22,220 bases of DNA. Origin: a virus. The stretch spans positions 80,292 through 102,511 of IMG/VR virus record IMGVR_UViG_3300014962_000004, one strand, 5' to 3'. Shown piece by piece: positions 7,201-14,448 of the stretch. Every line of letters starts with the position of its first letter. Within the stretch, counting starts at the first letter, position 1. Below the pieces are notes generated by a model, which was not told where the DNA came from, did no database searches, and was given only the letters and a program-made list of their open reading frames with translations. The position numbers were made by a program, and so were the translations under genes.

Positions 7201-7841
7201 TGTCCGACCCGGTTGGCAACCAGCTCTGTGGGCGAGACGTTGGGCTGCCACCCTTGGTCGGTTACGTCGATGGTGTTCTTGGCACGCCAGCGCCCATCCC
7301 GATCCAGCGGCACCCCACGCTTGTTGGTGAGGATGTTGCCATCCTCGTCGCGCGGGATTCCGTTGGGGTAGTGGATGATCTTGTGCGGCGGAGTCTGCAC
7401 GCCCCACGGGTCATTGATCGGGTCGGCGCTTTCCCTGGCCTGCTGGATCCATGACTTGAGGTGGTAGTCGGTGACCTCGCCGGTCCGCTGATTAGTGATG
7501 CGAACGACGCGCGGGGACCGGTGGTCAGGGTTGCTGCGGCGCAGCACTTCGCTGGGGTGCGGAATGTCGGAAACCAGCGGAGGCCGAACAGTGGAATGAA
7601 AGGCCAGGCCGTCGGTGGCGTTACGCCAGTCCGGGTGTTTTACCCAGTCTCCTTCGGGAATGGTTGGGGTCGGAGCCTGTGGAATGACCGGTGCCGGTCC
7701 AGACGTGGGCCTGCCTGGGGGTGGGGTGGCCGAAGGGGACATCGGCAGCCCAGCGCCGGGGGTGATGTCGCCAGGAGCGGCGGTAAGGAGCCACGGGGCA
7801 TGTAGTTCGATCTGCTCGCGAGCAGAAACAACACGGCGCAT
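4242..7841 (-). CDS. Large multi-domain polyvalent-type protein with shared N-terminal tag (1199 aa)
   Basis: The start is ATG 7841-7839 with Shine-Dalgarno AAGGAGG (7850-7856), buried in a hairpin. Residues 1-17 are the tag MRRVVSAREQIELHAPW. A proline-rich linker follows (about 30-65). Residues about 205-275 contain NRVGHELN and SAWSPRTRWDENMEKG, a helical domain resembling the 'ALSPQxxW' region I recall from phage proteins. Residues 395-531 hold four copies of an E-S-x-E-D-Y-x-x-R-L-x-x-L-G-x-S-P-T-M-like repeat. Residues about 720-815 and 870-935 look like two copies of a W-x-W/G-x-A-x-S-x-x-x-A small beta-alpha domain. Residues about 978-1125 form a C-terminal domain with HDH, LHDHVGDG and YLGGWLENGNFYLDVS. 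The tail is Gly/Ser-rich. No single known enzyme is recognised. Its modular build, size and neighbours fit a virion-delivered polyvalent protein (inference). Confidence 0.8.
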   Translation of the reverse strand: MRRVVSAREQIELHAPWLLTAAPGDITPGAGLPMSPSATPPPGRPTSGPAPVIPQAPTPTIPEGDWVKHPDWRNATDGLAFHSTVRPPLVSDIPHPSEVLRRSNPDHRSPRVVRITNQRTGEVTDYHLKSWIQQARESADPINDPWGVQTPPHKIIHYPNGIPRDEDGNILTNKRGVPLDRDGRWRAKNTIDVTDQGWQPNVSPTELVANRVGHELNVHDDDQIYRSWYRVGHEETKNLAEKTHGDHERVTHTISAWSPRTRWDENMEKGWHWVLNHRPSGVGPGIGDDDPGFPDPEFPGLSKSPAAKSKLIYSLPDGEFQKVNSGEKTKNFAINLTDKTPEREPRPGIKDDYGYYQMSINPYTGERDWRLHSDQNHTSDTHDVRMAHTTPQQPGEDRETYLERLRGLSYGVPVQFAQKLTWTPEQGRRESAQDYHDRLKSLGMSPTMVSRVIGSPIKPPARMRRDPKDPTSAADESHEDYFKRLQDAGFSPTMDPKGFVRPGKALLPPKQGEDESNEDYHQRLTELGHDPQWHHRVQPGKGIELEPGYNMMVRSSWEARRILNAMQPDELKHMVPKQGQSLTWNGFKRDLDEAKNKSWPEPGMPPKSWDPDDPNWSEESWIEDHPLDPRWFRRYRYDHRNEAGEPWHFDPRLPRPGDDNYVPIQQMPGYGFTPSHMIKRKGSYDPLLAAVWDALQRTAFVKFAFDWQRHIDVPDLEFHKATLENGHELHAWQYTSPEAQPGWNWAIAKYDDPDDYGHPELAGYGAPDEYHWLAAGGRDAQETAREGEDSVLHGDHIHTLDEAKHQAQEAYKKMFPIGGPGTGSHDSGVDYSQFFHNNDPLSDDYGDIFGKESRRRLAAETVPWQMGAHYAQAMLPDGCQLAVRYPWGEQDGEYHSGNPHFEWRHSIADAGTVNSGLAPSFELAQAAAEQSHQDMHGWDPDTDALDPREFGAALLASVDEALRVTGSLTRQAAPSPSAIYVLLPHWDPESAAQIMHDHAAAHAAGVKIAIPVMDKQWMGDVMDAAHKGGFTLHDHVGDGPKQGYMVSLAKDQEFKRPMEELTPEHVRDFVIKNAEALERPHHYLGGWLENGNFYLDVSKHIPDLNRATAEAVRNKQLGIYDLNNGRTMYTEEAGALTGHPGVLGSRNRAQGSTAVSPAAQERPGSGGGYPAGGSRAASVGDPDEYARRAAHLDLFGYGE
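6248..6661 (-). repeat. Four degenerate repeats inside the 1199-aa protein
   Basis: Residues 395-413, 427-448, 473-494 and 512-531 each contain an acidic, tyrosine-containing helix of the form E-[ST]-x-[EQ]-[DT]-Y-x-x-R-L, then a turn (SLGMSPTM, DAGFSPTM, ELGHDP). The key tyrosines are 34, 46 and 39 residues apart. The copies are divergent, so this is an old protein-level repeat rather than a recent DNA duplication. It may form a helical spacer or a repeated binding surface. Confidence 0.65.
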
Positions 7842-7843
7842 CG

Positions 7844-7878
7844 GGCGGGCCTCCTTCTGCCTATTCAGGAAGCCCGCC
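7844..7878 (-). promoter_or_regulatory. Hairpin sequestering the ribosome binding site of the 1199-codon gene
   Basis: Bases 7844-7855 pair with 7867-7878 (GGCGGGC/GCCCGCC extended by a further 5 bp that includes one G-U pair in the minus-strand RNA). This gives a 12-bp stem with an 11-base loop. The Shine-Dalgarno AAGGAGG at 7850-7856 lies inside the stem and the start codon is at 7841-7839. There is no following T-run, so I favour translational gating, or uncoupling from the upstream fibre gene, over transcription termination. Confidence 0.55.
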
Positions 7879-7885
7879 TGGGGGA

Positions 7886-8386
7886 TTACAGGACTACGTC
7901 TCCGGTGCTGCCAGTGCTGCCGGTGTCGCCACCCGCAGCGGCAGTATCGCCGGTGGCTCCAGTCGCTCCGGTGTCGCCGCCGGTGGCTCCGGTGGCTCCG
8001 GTGGGCGGCTCTGTGGATCCAGTCGCGCCGGTCGCACCAGAGGTGGCATCGGGAACGGGAGTTTCGTCCGGGAACGGCGGCGGCGGCAGCGGCGAGGGGT
8101 CCGGCGACGGGGCGGGGAAAATTTCCGGTTCGGAAATTACAACCGGCTCCGGGGCCGGGTCGGGGGCGGCTTCACGCAGCACCTCACGAACGCCGAGGAT
8201 GACGTTGGCCAGCGCATTGGCGCGGGCATCATCCTGCGCTTGCTGCTCCTGGATTTCGGCTTCGGTCTGGGCGTTTTCGATGGCGGCACGAACTTGCGCA
8301 GCCATTTCGGGATTTTGCGCGATAACGTCCAGGGCGGCGCTCATCTTCGCCTGCAACTCGGCAAATACTTCATCAAATCTAGCCAT
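7886..8386 (-). CDS. Coiled-coil / proline-rich / collagen-like virion protein
   Basis: The start is ATG 8386-8384. The Shine-Dalgarno AGGAGA overlaps the TAG of the giant LamG gene, so the two are closely coupled. The product is 166 residues. Residues 1-75 are a long amphipathic helix (ELQAKMSAALDVIAQNPEM, IENAQTEAEIQEQQAQDD). Residues about 75-115 are proline-rich. The last 50 residues are collagen-like Gly-X-Y tracts dominated by G-A-T and G-S-T (GATGATG, GDTGATGATGD). Collagen-like triplets in phage proteins usually form trimeric stalks in fibres. A trimeric fibre accessory, tip or spacer attached to the adhesins is the best guess. Alternatively it may be a tail-fibre chaperone, which is less likely given the repeats. 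Confidence 0.75.
   Translation of the reverse strand: MARFDEVFAELQAKMSAALDVIAQNPEMAAQVRAAIENAQTEAEIQEQQAQDDARANALANVILGVREVLREAAPDPAPEPVVISEPEIFPAPSPDPSPLPPPPFPDETPVPDATSGATGATGSTEPPTGATGATGGDTGATGATGDTAAAGGDTGSTGSTGDVVL
7889..8038 (-). repeat. Collagen-like Gly-Ala-Thr triplet tract
   Basis: The last 50 codons of the coiled-coil/collagen-like gene are dominated by repeated G-A-T/G-S-T triplets. They are encoded by near-identical 9-base units, seen on the plus strand as repeated 'ggtggctcc'/'ggtcgcacc' type blocks. Such tracts can lengthen or shorten by strand slippage. Confidence 0.6.
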
Positions 8387-8398
8387 GATCAGTTTCTC

Positions 8399-11300
8399 CT
8401 ATTTCATTGGGAAGGGTTCGGAAGGAACGGTGAAGTTGGCGGTGTAGCGACCCACCCGGCTGACCCGCAACCCCTCGATGTAACTGTTGATCCGGTATTC
8501 GGTAGTGCTGTTGTAGTAAGAGTTTCCTAACTGTGGTCGGCCCGCTCCACACAGGTAGGAGTTGGTGTCGGCATAGGTACCGCCAACCTGGGTGCCGTTG
8601 ACGAAGAGCCGGGTCTGGCTGTTGGCACGGCTCACCGCGATGTGATACCACGTCGAAGCGGAGAGAGTGCCGCCGTTAATCTGATTCCCACCGCCGACGT
8701 AGTAGTACAAGGTTGCGTTCTCGCAGTAGATGGTGGGGTATGCGCCCTGCGTGGTGTAGGGCCGCTGATCGTAGAACACTTCCTGGTTCTGGGTGTTGCG
8801 GTACAGCCAGAACTCAATGGTGAAGTCGCCAGCACCGAAGGCAAAATGACTGGTTACGGGAACGGGATTAATAGACGTATTGTCTGTACCGTTAAACGCC
8901 AAAGTGGCGATTTCGTATTTGCTGCGTGTGCTGCTGGTTGCAGTAGCTCCCCTAGTCAGAATGTTCTGTCTGCCGGTCGCGTCGTACACCCCGGCGTTGT
9001 CGAAGTTCAGCAGCAGGCTGGTGCCGCTGATCGCGGTGACCGGTGAGGTTGGGGGCGTGAAGGCGGCGGTGTAGACGGCAGTGTTGGTGACCCTGATGTT
9101 GGCGGCGTGGCCAATGAAATAACCGCCCGCGCCGACTTCCGACCCGACATAGAACGGAGAGGCGGCTGGCGTGGTCAGGTTGTTGTTTGTCGTCGTGGAA
9201 CCGACCGAAACGCCGTTGAGGTACAAGGTGGTGGTGCCGCTGTTTCTAACCAACGCGACGTGCGCCCAGGTGTTGAGAATCATGGGTGCTGATGCGCTGA
9301 TGAGAACGGCATCGTTGTTTCGGTAAGTCAGGTAGCCGGTGTCGCTGACGTTCAGAGCCACATCGTTGGTGGTTCCGGTGCCGAAAGACCACAGCCTCTG
9401 GTAGTAGGTCGTCCGAATAGTGAAATCCTGGAAGTTCCACCATCCCTCGATGGTGAAATTGCCGGTGCCGATGTTGGTCAGATACCCGGTCGGGCACATG
9501 AGGTAGTCGCCCGAACCGTCAAAGTATCCGCTGCCGCCGTAGGTGTAGGTGGCCCTCTTGGTCGTCGGGAACGGGGAGAGGTCGCTGGTGGCCCTGGCAT
9601 CCCCGGTGCGGGTGATGGCGTAGCCGTTGGCGCTCGCGTCGATAAGGGACGATGACTGAGCGGTCAGGAACGTGGTGCCGCTGATCGCGGTCAGCGCCGA
9701 GGTGGGCGGCGTGAAATTAGCCGTGTAGAGAGCCGTCCCCTTGATCACCCGCAGGTTGGAGATGTAGCCGGTCAGGTACTCCTGGTCGTAAGTGACGATC
9801 CGACCGAACTGCAATCCGCCGTTGAACCCGCTGGGAACGTAGGTGGTCGTGCCGACGTTCGTGCCGTTGTGGTACAGCGTGAGGGTGCCGCCGTTTCGCA
9901 CCAGCGCGATGTGGTGCCAGGTGTTGAACGCCAGCGTGTTGGTGCTCTGAATGGTGGGGGTGGCGTACCACCCGGAGCCGTTGCCGATGAAGACGCATGT
10001 TTTTCCGGTGCCGCCTCGGTTGAGGCTGACGGCGATGGTGTTGTGCGGCGCGAAGTTCACGAACGTCTGGTCGCTGGCGGTGCCGGTGAGGGACACCCAG
10101 CCCTCGACGGTAAAGTCGCCGTCCAGCACCAGTCCGGTGCCGCCGCTGGTGGTGCAGTAGTCCCCGACACCGTCAAAGTAGACGCTGCCCGGACTGCTGG
10201 TCGTGGCGACGGTAGTGACCGGCGGGGCGAACGGGAACGGGGAGGATCGGGCGATCTCGGGACTGCCGTTGCGGGTCAGGGCGAAATTGTTGGTGGAGCG
10301 GTCGATGAACCTGTTGTCCTGGCAGGCCAGCAGGGACGTGCCGGTGATCGCCGTCAGGGGCGAGGTCGGCGGGGTGAAGTTGGCGGTGTAGAGGGCGGTG
10401 CCCTTGACCACGCGGAGGTTGGAGATGTGCGACGTGCCGGTCGTGTAACCGTCGGCGTAGCCGCCGATGTGGAACGGAACGCCGGTGGGCAAGTACGAAC
10501 CCGAATAGGTGGATGATCCGACGAGGATGCCGTTCAGGAACAGTCGGAACGTGGACCCCTGCCGGGTGACGGCGACGTGGTGCCACACCCCCAACTGCGC
10601 GTTGCAGGCGTAGTTGCCGGTGAGAGAGGTCATCCCGTAGGTGCCGTCGAACCCTATCGCCGTGCTGCTGAGTCCCACGGCGAACCGCGCCGTCCCACCG
10701 CCGTCCCAGTGGCAGAACAGGGTCGTGCTGTTCCCCCAGGTGAGCGGCATGATCCACCCCTCGATGGTGAAGTCGCCGGTGCCGTGTTCAAACGCGGTGC
10801 TGGACGCGGCGGTGATCCTGTTCGACCCGCCGAGGTTCGCACCGGACCAGTAACCGCTCGGGATGTACGGCGACAGGCTCCCCTGCGTCACGTCGCCGTA
10901 GCGCACCGGCAGGAAGTTGTTGGCCGAGTCGTCGCGGAACACGTTGTTGGTCGCTCCGGGGAGGTCGATGGTCTTTACCTGCAAGGCGTTGGACGTGTAG
11001 AACGTGTCGTTGTAGGGCGGCTCCCAGTCCTTGCTGTAGGGCGTGGGGCTGACGGTGAAATTGCCGGTGTAGCGTGCCGACCTGGTGACCCGGAGTTCAG
11101 CAATCTGCCCGACGTATCCGTAGGCGTTGTCGGCCACGCTGCGCCCCACGGCGGCGGTGGACTCGGACAGGTTGGTGGTGTTCGCCGCCGAGCCGACGCA
11201 CATCCCGTTGATGTAGAGGTAGATCACCCCGTTGGCGCGGACGCACGCGACGTGCGACCAGGTGTTGGCGGCGACGGCGACGTTGGAGGTGACCTGCCAG

Positions 11301-13714
11301 GCGCTGGCCGTGTAGAAGCCGAGGGTGTAGGCGTTGGTGTAATGGCCAAAGTAGATGGCGTTGGCCTGCGCGCCTCGGGTGGAGAAGATGCAACGGTCAC
11401 CGCTGCTGCTGGTGGGGTATATCCACGCTTCGATGGTGAAGTCACCGGTGCCGAACGCGAAATCCGAGGACAGGGTTCCCGAAGTGGCCCGCGCCAGTTG
11501 AGAACCGTTCAGCGACAGCGCAGATCCGGCGAGCATCGCCGGGGTGGGCGTGATGGTCGCGTTGTTGGCGAGATTGTTGCGCCCGGTCGCGTCCCAGGTG
11601 TCGACGACCTGATCGAGCAGCAGGATGGTGTTTTTGGTCGGGGTGTGCGGCGCGGTGCTGGGGGTGAAGTTGGCGGTGTACCGAGCCGCGCGCTCGATCC
11701 GCAGATTGGACACCAGCCCGCCGAAGGTGCTGTTGGTTGTCGCGTCACCGGGCACCGAAAGGAAAGACGTGCCTGATCCCTGGTTGAAGACGGTGGTTGT
11801 TGAGTAGGTGCCTTCTGCAACGCCGTTGACGTAGAGCGTGATCACCCCGTTGCTTCGCACCGCCGCCAGGTGCGTCCACTGGTTGTAAACGATGTCGCTC
11901 TTGCTGGTGATGACCGCGTCGGTGGCGTTGAGGCCGATGGTGTATTTCGTGGGGGTGGAGTTGTGCCCGATGAACAACCCGAAGCAGCCAGTGGCCCAGG
12001 ACGTGTAATTGCACCACATGACGGGATAAGCGCCGACTTTGGCTATGGGGTAGACCCAGCCCTCCACGGTGAAGTCGCCGCCGCCCAGATAGCCAGACGG
12101 CGCGGAGGCCGACAGGTAGTCCCCGTTGACGGCGAACCCGACGTTGGTGAGTTCGGTGGACGGAGCCAAGTACCCCCGCGAGGTGGTCGCCCCATACTGC
12201 CGGATCACTGACGCGAGGCCGCTGGTGTCGCGGTAGGCGGCGTTGGTGAAATTCAGCAGCAGGCTGGTGCCCGACACGGCGCTGACCGGGCCGGTCGGCG
12301 GCGTGAAGTTGGCGGTGTAGACAGCGGTGCCTGCCACCAGTCTGATGTTCGCCATGTAGCCGGTGAGCGACCTGGCCCCGCCGGGGTAGTACGGATAGTA
12401 CCCGGCGTAGAACCCGCCACTGGGCGAATAGATGCTGGCGGCACCGACGTTGGTGGAGCCGATGGAAACACCGTTGGCGTACAACGTGATTGTCACGCCG
12501 TTGCGCACCAGGGCAAAGTGGGTCCAGGCGTTGACCGTGGGCAAGTAGGTGGTGGCGATGGAATACGCCCAACTTCCAGCGCCCGTTGAGAAATAGCAGT
12601 AGACGTAGTTGTTGGTCTCGGTGGTGATGATCCACCCCTGCGCGTCCCCGGTGCCGGTGTTGCACATGATCGGCTGGTAGCCGATGGAATTGGTGGTGAA
12701 GTATTGCCAGCACTCCGCCGTGAAGTTCTGGTTGGTGAAATTGGCGACGGCGTTGGGGGCTGAGAGGTAGTCACCTGAACCGTCGAAGCACGCACTGCCG
12801 CCACTGGCGGCGCTCCACGTCCAGGCGAACGGGGCGAACCGGGACACCGCCACGTCGCCGGTCTTGGTGATGGACAGCGCATTGGCCGAGTTGTCCTTGA
12901 ACCTGTTGTCCTGGCAAGTCAGCAAGATGGTTCCGGTGATTGCCGTCAAGGGCGCGGTCGGCGGCGTGAAACCCGACGTGTAGACAGCGGTTCCAGCGAC
13001 GACGCGGAGGTTGGAAATGTATCCGTTGAAGTAACCGGAGGAGATGGAGTCGCCCGCCACGCCGATCCACGACGTGTTGGCCTGGTTGAGGGTGGCGGTG
13101 CTGGCAAAGGTTCCGTTGGCGACGCCGTTGACGTAGAGCGTAATGGTGCCGCCGCTGCGCACAACCGCGAGGTGCGTCCACTGGTTGTAGATGATGTCGG
13201 CGGTTGACTGGATGGCCGGAAAGGTTCCGTTGCAAGAGACCTGATATTTCGCAGTGTTGGCACTGCCGTGCCCGGCGAACAGCGCCAACGACCCCGCGCC
13301 CCAGGTGCTGTAGTTACCCCAGACTGTCGGGTATGTGCTGACGCGGGCCGTCGGGTACACCCAGACCTCGACGGTGAAATCCCCAGAGCCGAGTTGGCCG
13401 GACGGCGAAGGGGCGGTCAGGTAGTCGCCGCTGCCGTCAAAGTAGGCCGACCAGTACGGCGCGTAGGGGGTGGCGGTGGTCTGGATCGTGTCGCCAGCGC
13501 GGGTGACCGTGACGTTGGCGGGAGACGAGTCGATGAAGGTATCGGCGGCTGTTGAAGTTGTCTTGAGCAGCAGGCGGGTGTTCGACCACTGGGGGTCATA
13601 GCCCGGCCATGCCGAAGCGCGGTTGGCGGCGTTCTGCTCGCGCAGGCTCCACACCCCCTTAGCCGACGTGGTGGCCGGGAGGTTGGATTTTCCGATGATG
13701 TTCCCCTGACCCAT
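8399..13714 (-). CDS. Giant tandem LamG (concanavalin A-like) adhesin, 8 units, 1771 aa
   Basis: The start ATG 13714-13712 overlaps the previous TGA (TGATG), and the gene ends TAG 8401-8399. After an 88-residue N-terminal region containing KGVWSLREQ, the protein has eight LamG/concanavalin A-like jelly-roll units. They begin near bases 13450, 12797, 12136, 11517, 10835, 10187, 9530 and 8905. A typical unit runs: YFDGSGDYL; GDFT[VI]E[GV]W[VI]; W[TH]H[LIV]A[VL]VR with a following LYVNG; G[YF]ISNLR[VI]; then [ARV]YTANFTPPT. Most linkers share a pattern like LLxCQDNRFxDxSxN. LamG folds commonly bind glycans, so this is probably a long tail fibre or virion adhesin for host surface recognition. No catalytic site or intramolecular chaperone was seen. 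The last unit ends at the C-terminus without a linker. Confidence 0.9.
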   Translation of the reverse strand: MGQGNIIGKSNLPATTSAKGVWSLREQNAANRASAWPGYDPQWSNTRLLLKTTSTAADTFIDSSPANVTVTRAGDTIQTTATPYAPYWSAYFDGSGDYLTAPSPSGQLGSGDFTVEVWVYPTARVSTYPTVWGNYSTWGAGSLALFAGHGSANTAKYQVSCNGTFPAIQSTADIIYNQWTHLAVVRSGGTITLYVNGVANGTFASTATLNQANTSWIGVAGDSISSGYFNGYISNLRVVAGTAVYTSGFTPPTAPLTAITGTILLTCQDNRFKDNSANALSITKTGDVAVSRFAPFAWTWSAASGGSACFDGSGDYLSAPNAVANFTNQNFTAECWQYFTTNSIGYQPIMCNTGTGDAQGWIITTETNNYVYCYFSTGAGSWAYSIATTYLPTVNAWTHFALVRNGVTITLYANGVSIGSTNVGAASIYSPSGGFYAGYYPYYPGGARSLTGYMANIRLVAGTAVYTANFTPPTGPVSAVSGTSLLLNFTNAAYRDTSGLASVIRQYGATTSRGYLAPSTELTNVGFAVNGDYLSASAPSGYLGGGDFTVEGWVYPIAKVGAYPVMWCNYTSWATGCFGLFIGHNSTPTKYTIGLNATDAVITSKSDIVYNQWTHLAAVRSNGVITLYVNGVAEGTYSTTTVFNQGSGTSFLSVPGDATTNSTFGGLVSNLRIERAARYTANFTPSTAPHTPTKNTILLLDQVVDTWDATGRNNLANNATITPTPAMLAGSALSLNGSQLARATSGTLSSDFAFGTGDFTIEAWIYPTSSSGDRCIFSTRGAQANAIYFGHYTNAYTLGFYTASAWQVTSNVAVAANTWSHVACVRANGVIYLYINGMCVGSAANTTNLSESTAAVGRSVADNAYGYVGQIAELRVTRSARYTGNFTVSPTPYSKDWEPPYNDTFYTSNALQVKTIDLPGATNNVFRDDSANNFLPVRYGDVTQGSLSPYIPSGYWSGANLGGSNRITAASSTAFEHGTGDFTIEGWIMPLTWGNSTTLFCHWDGGGTARFAVGLSSTAIGFDGTYGMTSLTGNYACNAQLGVWHHVAVTRQGSTFRLFLNGILVGSSTYSGSYLPTGVPFHIGGYADGYTTGTSHISNLRVVKGTALYTANFTPPTSPLTAITGTSLLACQDNRFIDRSTNNFALTRNGSPEIARSSPFPFAPPVTTVATTSSPGSVYFDGVGDYCTTSGGTGLVLDGDFTVEGWVSLTGTASDQTFVNFAPHNTIAVSLNRGGTGKTCVFIGNGSGWYATPTIQSTNTLAFNTWHHIALVRNGGTLTLYHNGTNVGTTTYVPSGFNGGLQFGRIVTYDQEYLTGYISNLRVIKGTALYTANFTPPTSALTAISGTTFLTAQSSSLIDASANGYAITRTGDARATSDLSPFPTTKRATYTYGGSGYFDGSGDYLMCPTGYLTNIGTGNFTIEGWWNFQDFTIRTTYYQRLWSFGTGTTNDVALNVSDTGYLTYRNNDAVLISASAPMILNTWAHVALVRNSGTTTLYLNGVSVGSTTTNNNLTTPAASPFYVGSEVGAGGYFIGHAANIRVTNTAVYTAAFTPPTSPVTAISGTSLLLNFDNAGVYDATGRQNILTRGATATSSTRSKYEIATLAFNGTDNTSINPVPVTSHFAFGAGDFTIEFWLYRNTQNQEVFYDQRPYTTQGAYPTIYCENATLYYYVGGGNQINGGTLSASTWYHIAVSRANSQTRLFVNGTQVGGTYADTNSYLCGAGRPQLGNSYYNSTTEYRINSYIEGLRVSRVGRYTANFTVPSEPFPMK
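8402..13450 (-). repeat. Eight ~650-bp tandem LamG-encoding units
   Basis: Unit starts are about 653, 661, 619, 682, 648, 657 and 625 bases apart. Conserved segments at both protein and DNA level recur in each unit, for example the DNA for TANFTPPT and for SNLRV (seen on the plus strand as 'ggaggttggagatgt'-like blocks). The units are divergent enough to be distinct domains but similar enough to allow unequal recombination. Confidence 0.85.
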
Positions 13715-14448
13715 CAGAGACCAAACCTTGTTTTCTGCGCGTCGTAATTCTGCTGAATTTCAGTGATGGATAAAGCGCGGTTGTAAACCCGGCAAATTGC
13801 TATCCCGCCGTTGTATCGGTAATCCCATCCGCCCCCGTCAAAATAAGCGCCTAAATCTACGCCTCTACCATTGGTGGCGATGGTGCCGGACAAGCTATCA
13901 GAAGCCACCAAAGTGGCATTGCGATAAATCCTCCGCCCGGTTCCGCTGGCGTAAGTTGCCGTTATGTGATTCCAACTGGTGGTGGATACACCGGCTGCAG
14001 ATTCCGTCACGGTGAGGTCGACCAGCGATCCGCCGACCACCATGCGCCAGTAAATGTATCCATTGGCGGTAAAGATTTCATATTGCTGATTGACGATTCC
14101 TTTTTCAAACCAGAAATATGGTTGACCAAGGTAAGTGGGTTTAACCCAGAGTTCCACAGTGGGTGTTTGGGTGTCCAAGACGGTGTTGTTGGGAAATGCC
14201 GCATAGCTCAGGGTGGTAGCCGTCGTGCCAGTTCCGGCAAAGGACATATAGCCGCCGTTGGCGGAATTGTAAGTCACATTACTGAGCGTCCCGGCAGATA
14301 TTGTTCCGGACAGGTCGGTCCAGGTGGTGCCGCTGCCGGGGTAAGAAGCTGGGTTACCCGCATCGACGTGCATGATCAGGCCGTTAGTGACAATGTTGGG
14401 GCCACTCATCTTGGAGTCATACGCCGCGCCCAGGCTCCACACGCCCAT
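13714..14448 (-). CDS. Single-domain LamG-like tail fibre protein (first tandem paralogue)
   Basis: The product is 244 residues, starting at ATG 14448-14446, which overlaps the upstream stop (TGATG). It opens with MGVWSL, the same short motif found near residue 20 of the giant adhesin. It then has TNGLIMHVDAGNPASYPGSG and TTWTDLSG, a LamG core with PTVELWVKP and SWNHITATY, and the ending VYNRALSITEIQQNYDAQK followed by TRFGL. This order matches the next gene upstream, so the two are tandem paralogues. The DNA is more AT-rich than its neighbours (24 GC of 60 at 14101-14160), suggesting a separate origin. A glycan-binding fibre tip is likely. Confidence 0.8.
   Translation of the reverse strand: MGVWSLGAAYDSKMSGPNIVTNGLIMHVDAGNPASYPGSGTTWTDLSGTISAGTLSNVTYNSANGGYMSFAGTGTTATTLSYAAFPNNTVLDTQTPTVELWVKPTYLGQPYFWFEKGIVNQQYEIFTANGYIYWRMVVGGSLVDLTVTESAAGVSTTSWNHITATYASGTGRRIYRNATLVASDSLSGTIATNGRGVDLGAYFDGGGWDYRYNGGIAICRVYNRALSITEIQQNYDAQKTRFGL

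Noticed and set aside
7842-7885. Rho-independent terminator between the collagen-like and 1199-codon genes
   Set aside because: The stem is strong but has no T-run after it and contains the downstream ribosome binding site, so translational control is more likely.
10577-11776. Long plus-strand open frame (399 aa) opposite the giant adhesin
   Set aside because: It lies wholly inside the LamG repeats, has a G/R/V-rich product and no recognisable motif.
8399-13714. CRISPR-like or nucleotide repeat array
   Set aside because: The repeats are ~650-bp protein-coding LamG units with no short identical repeat/spacer structure.
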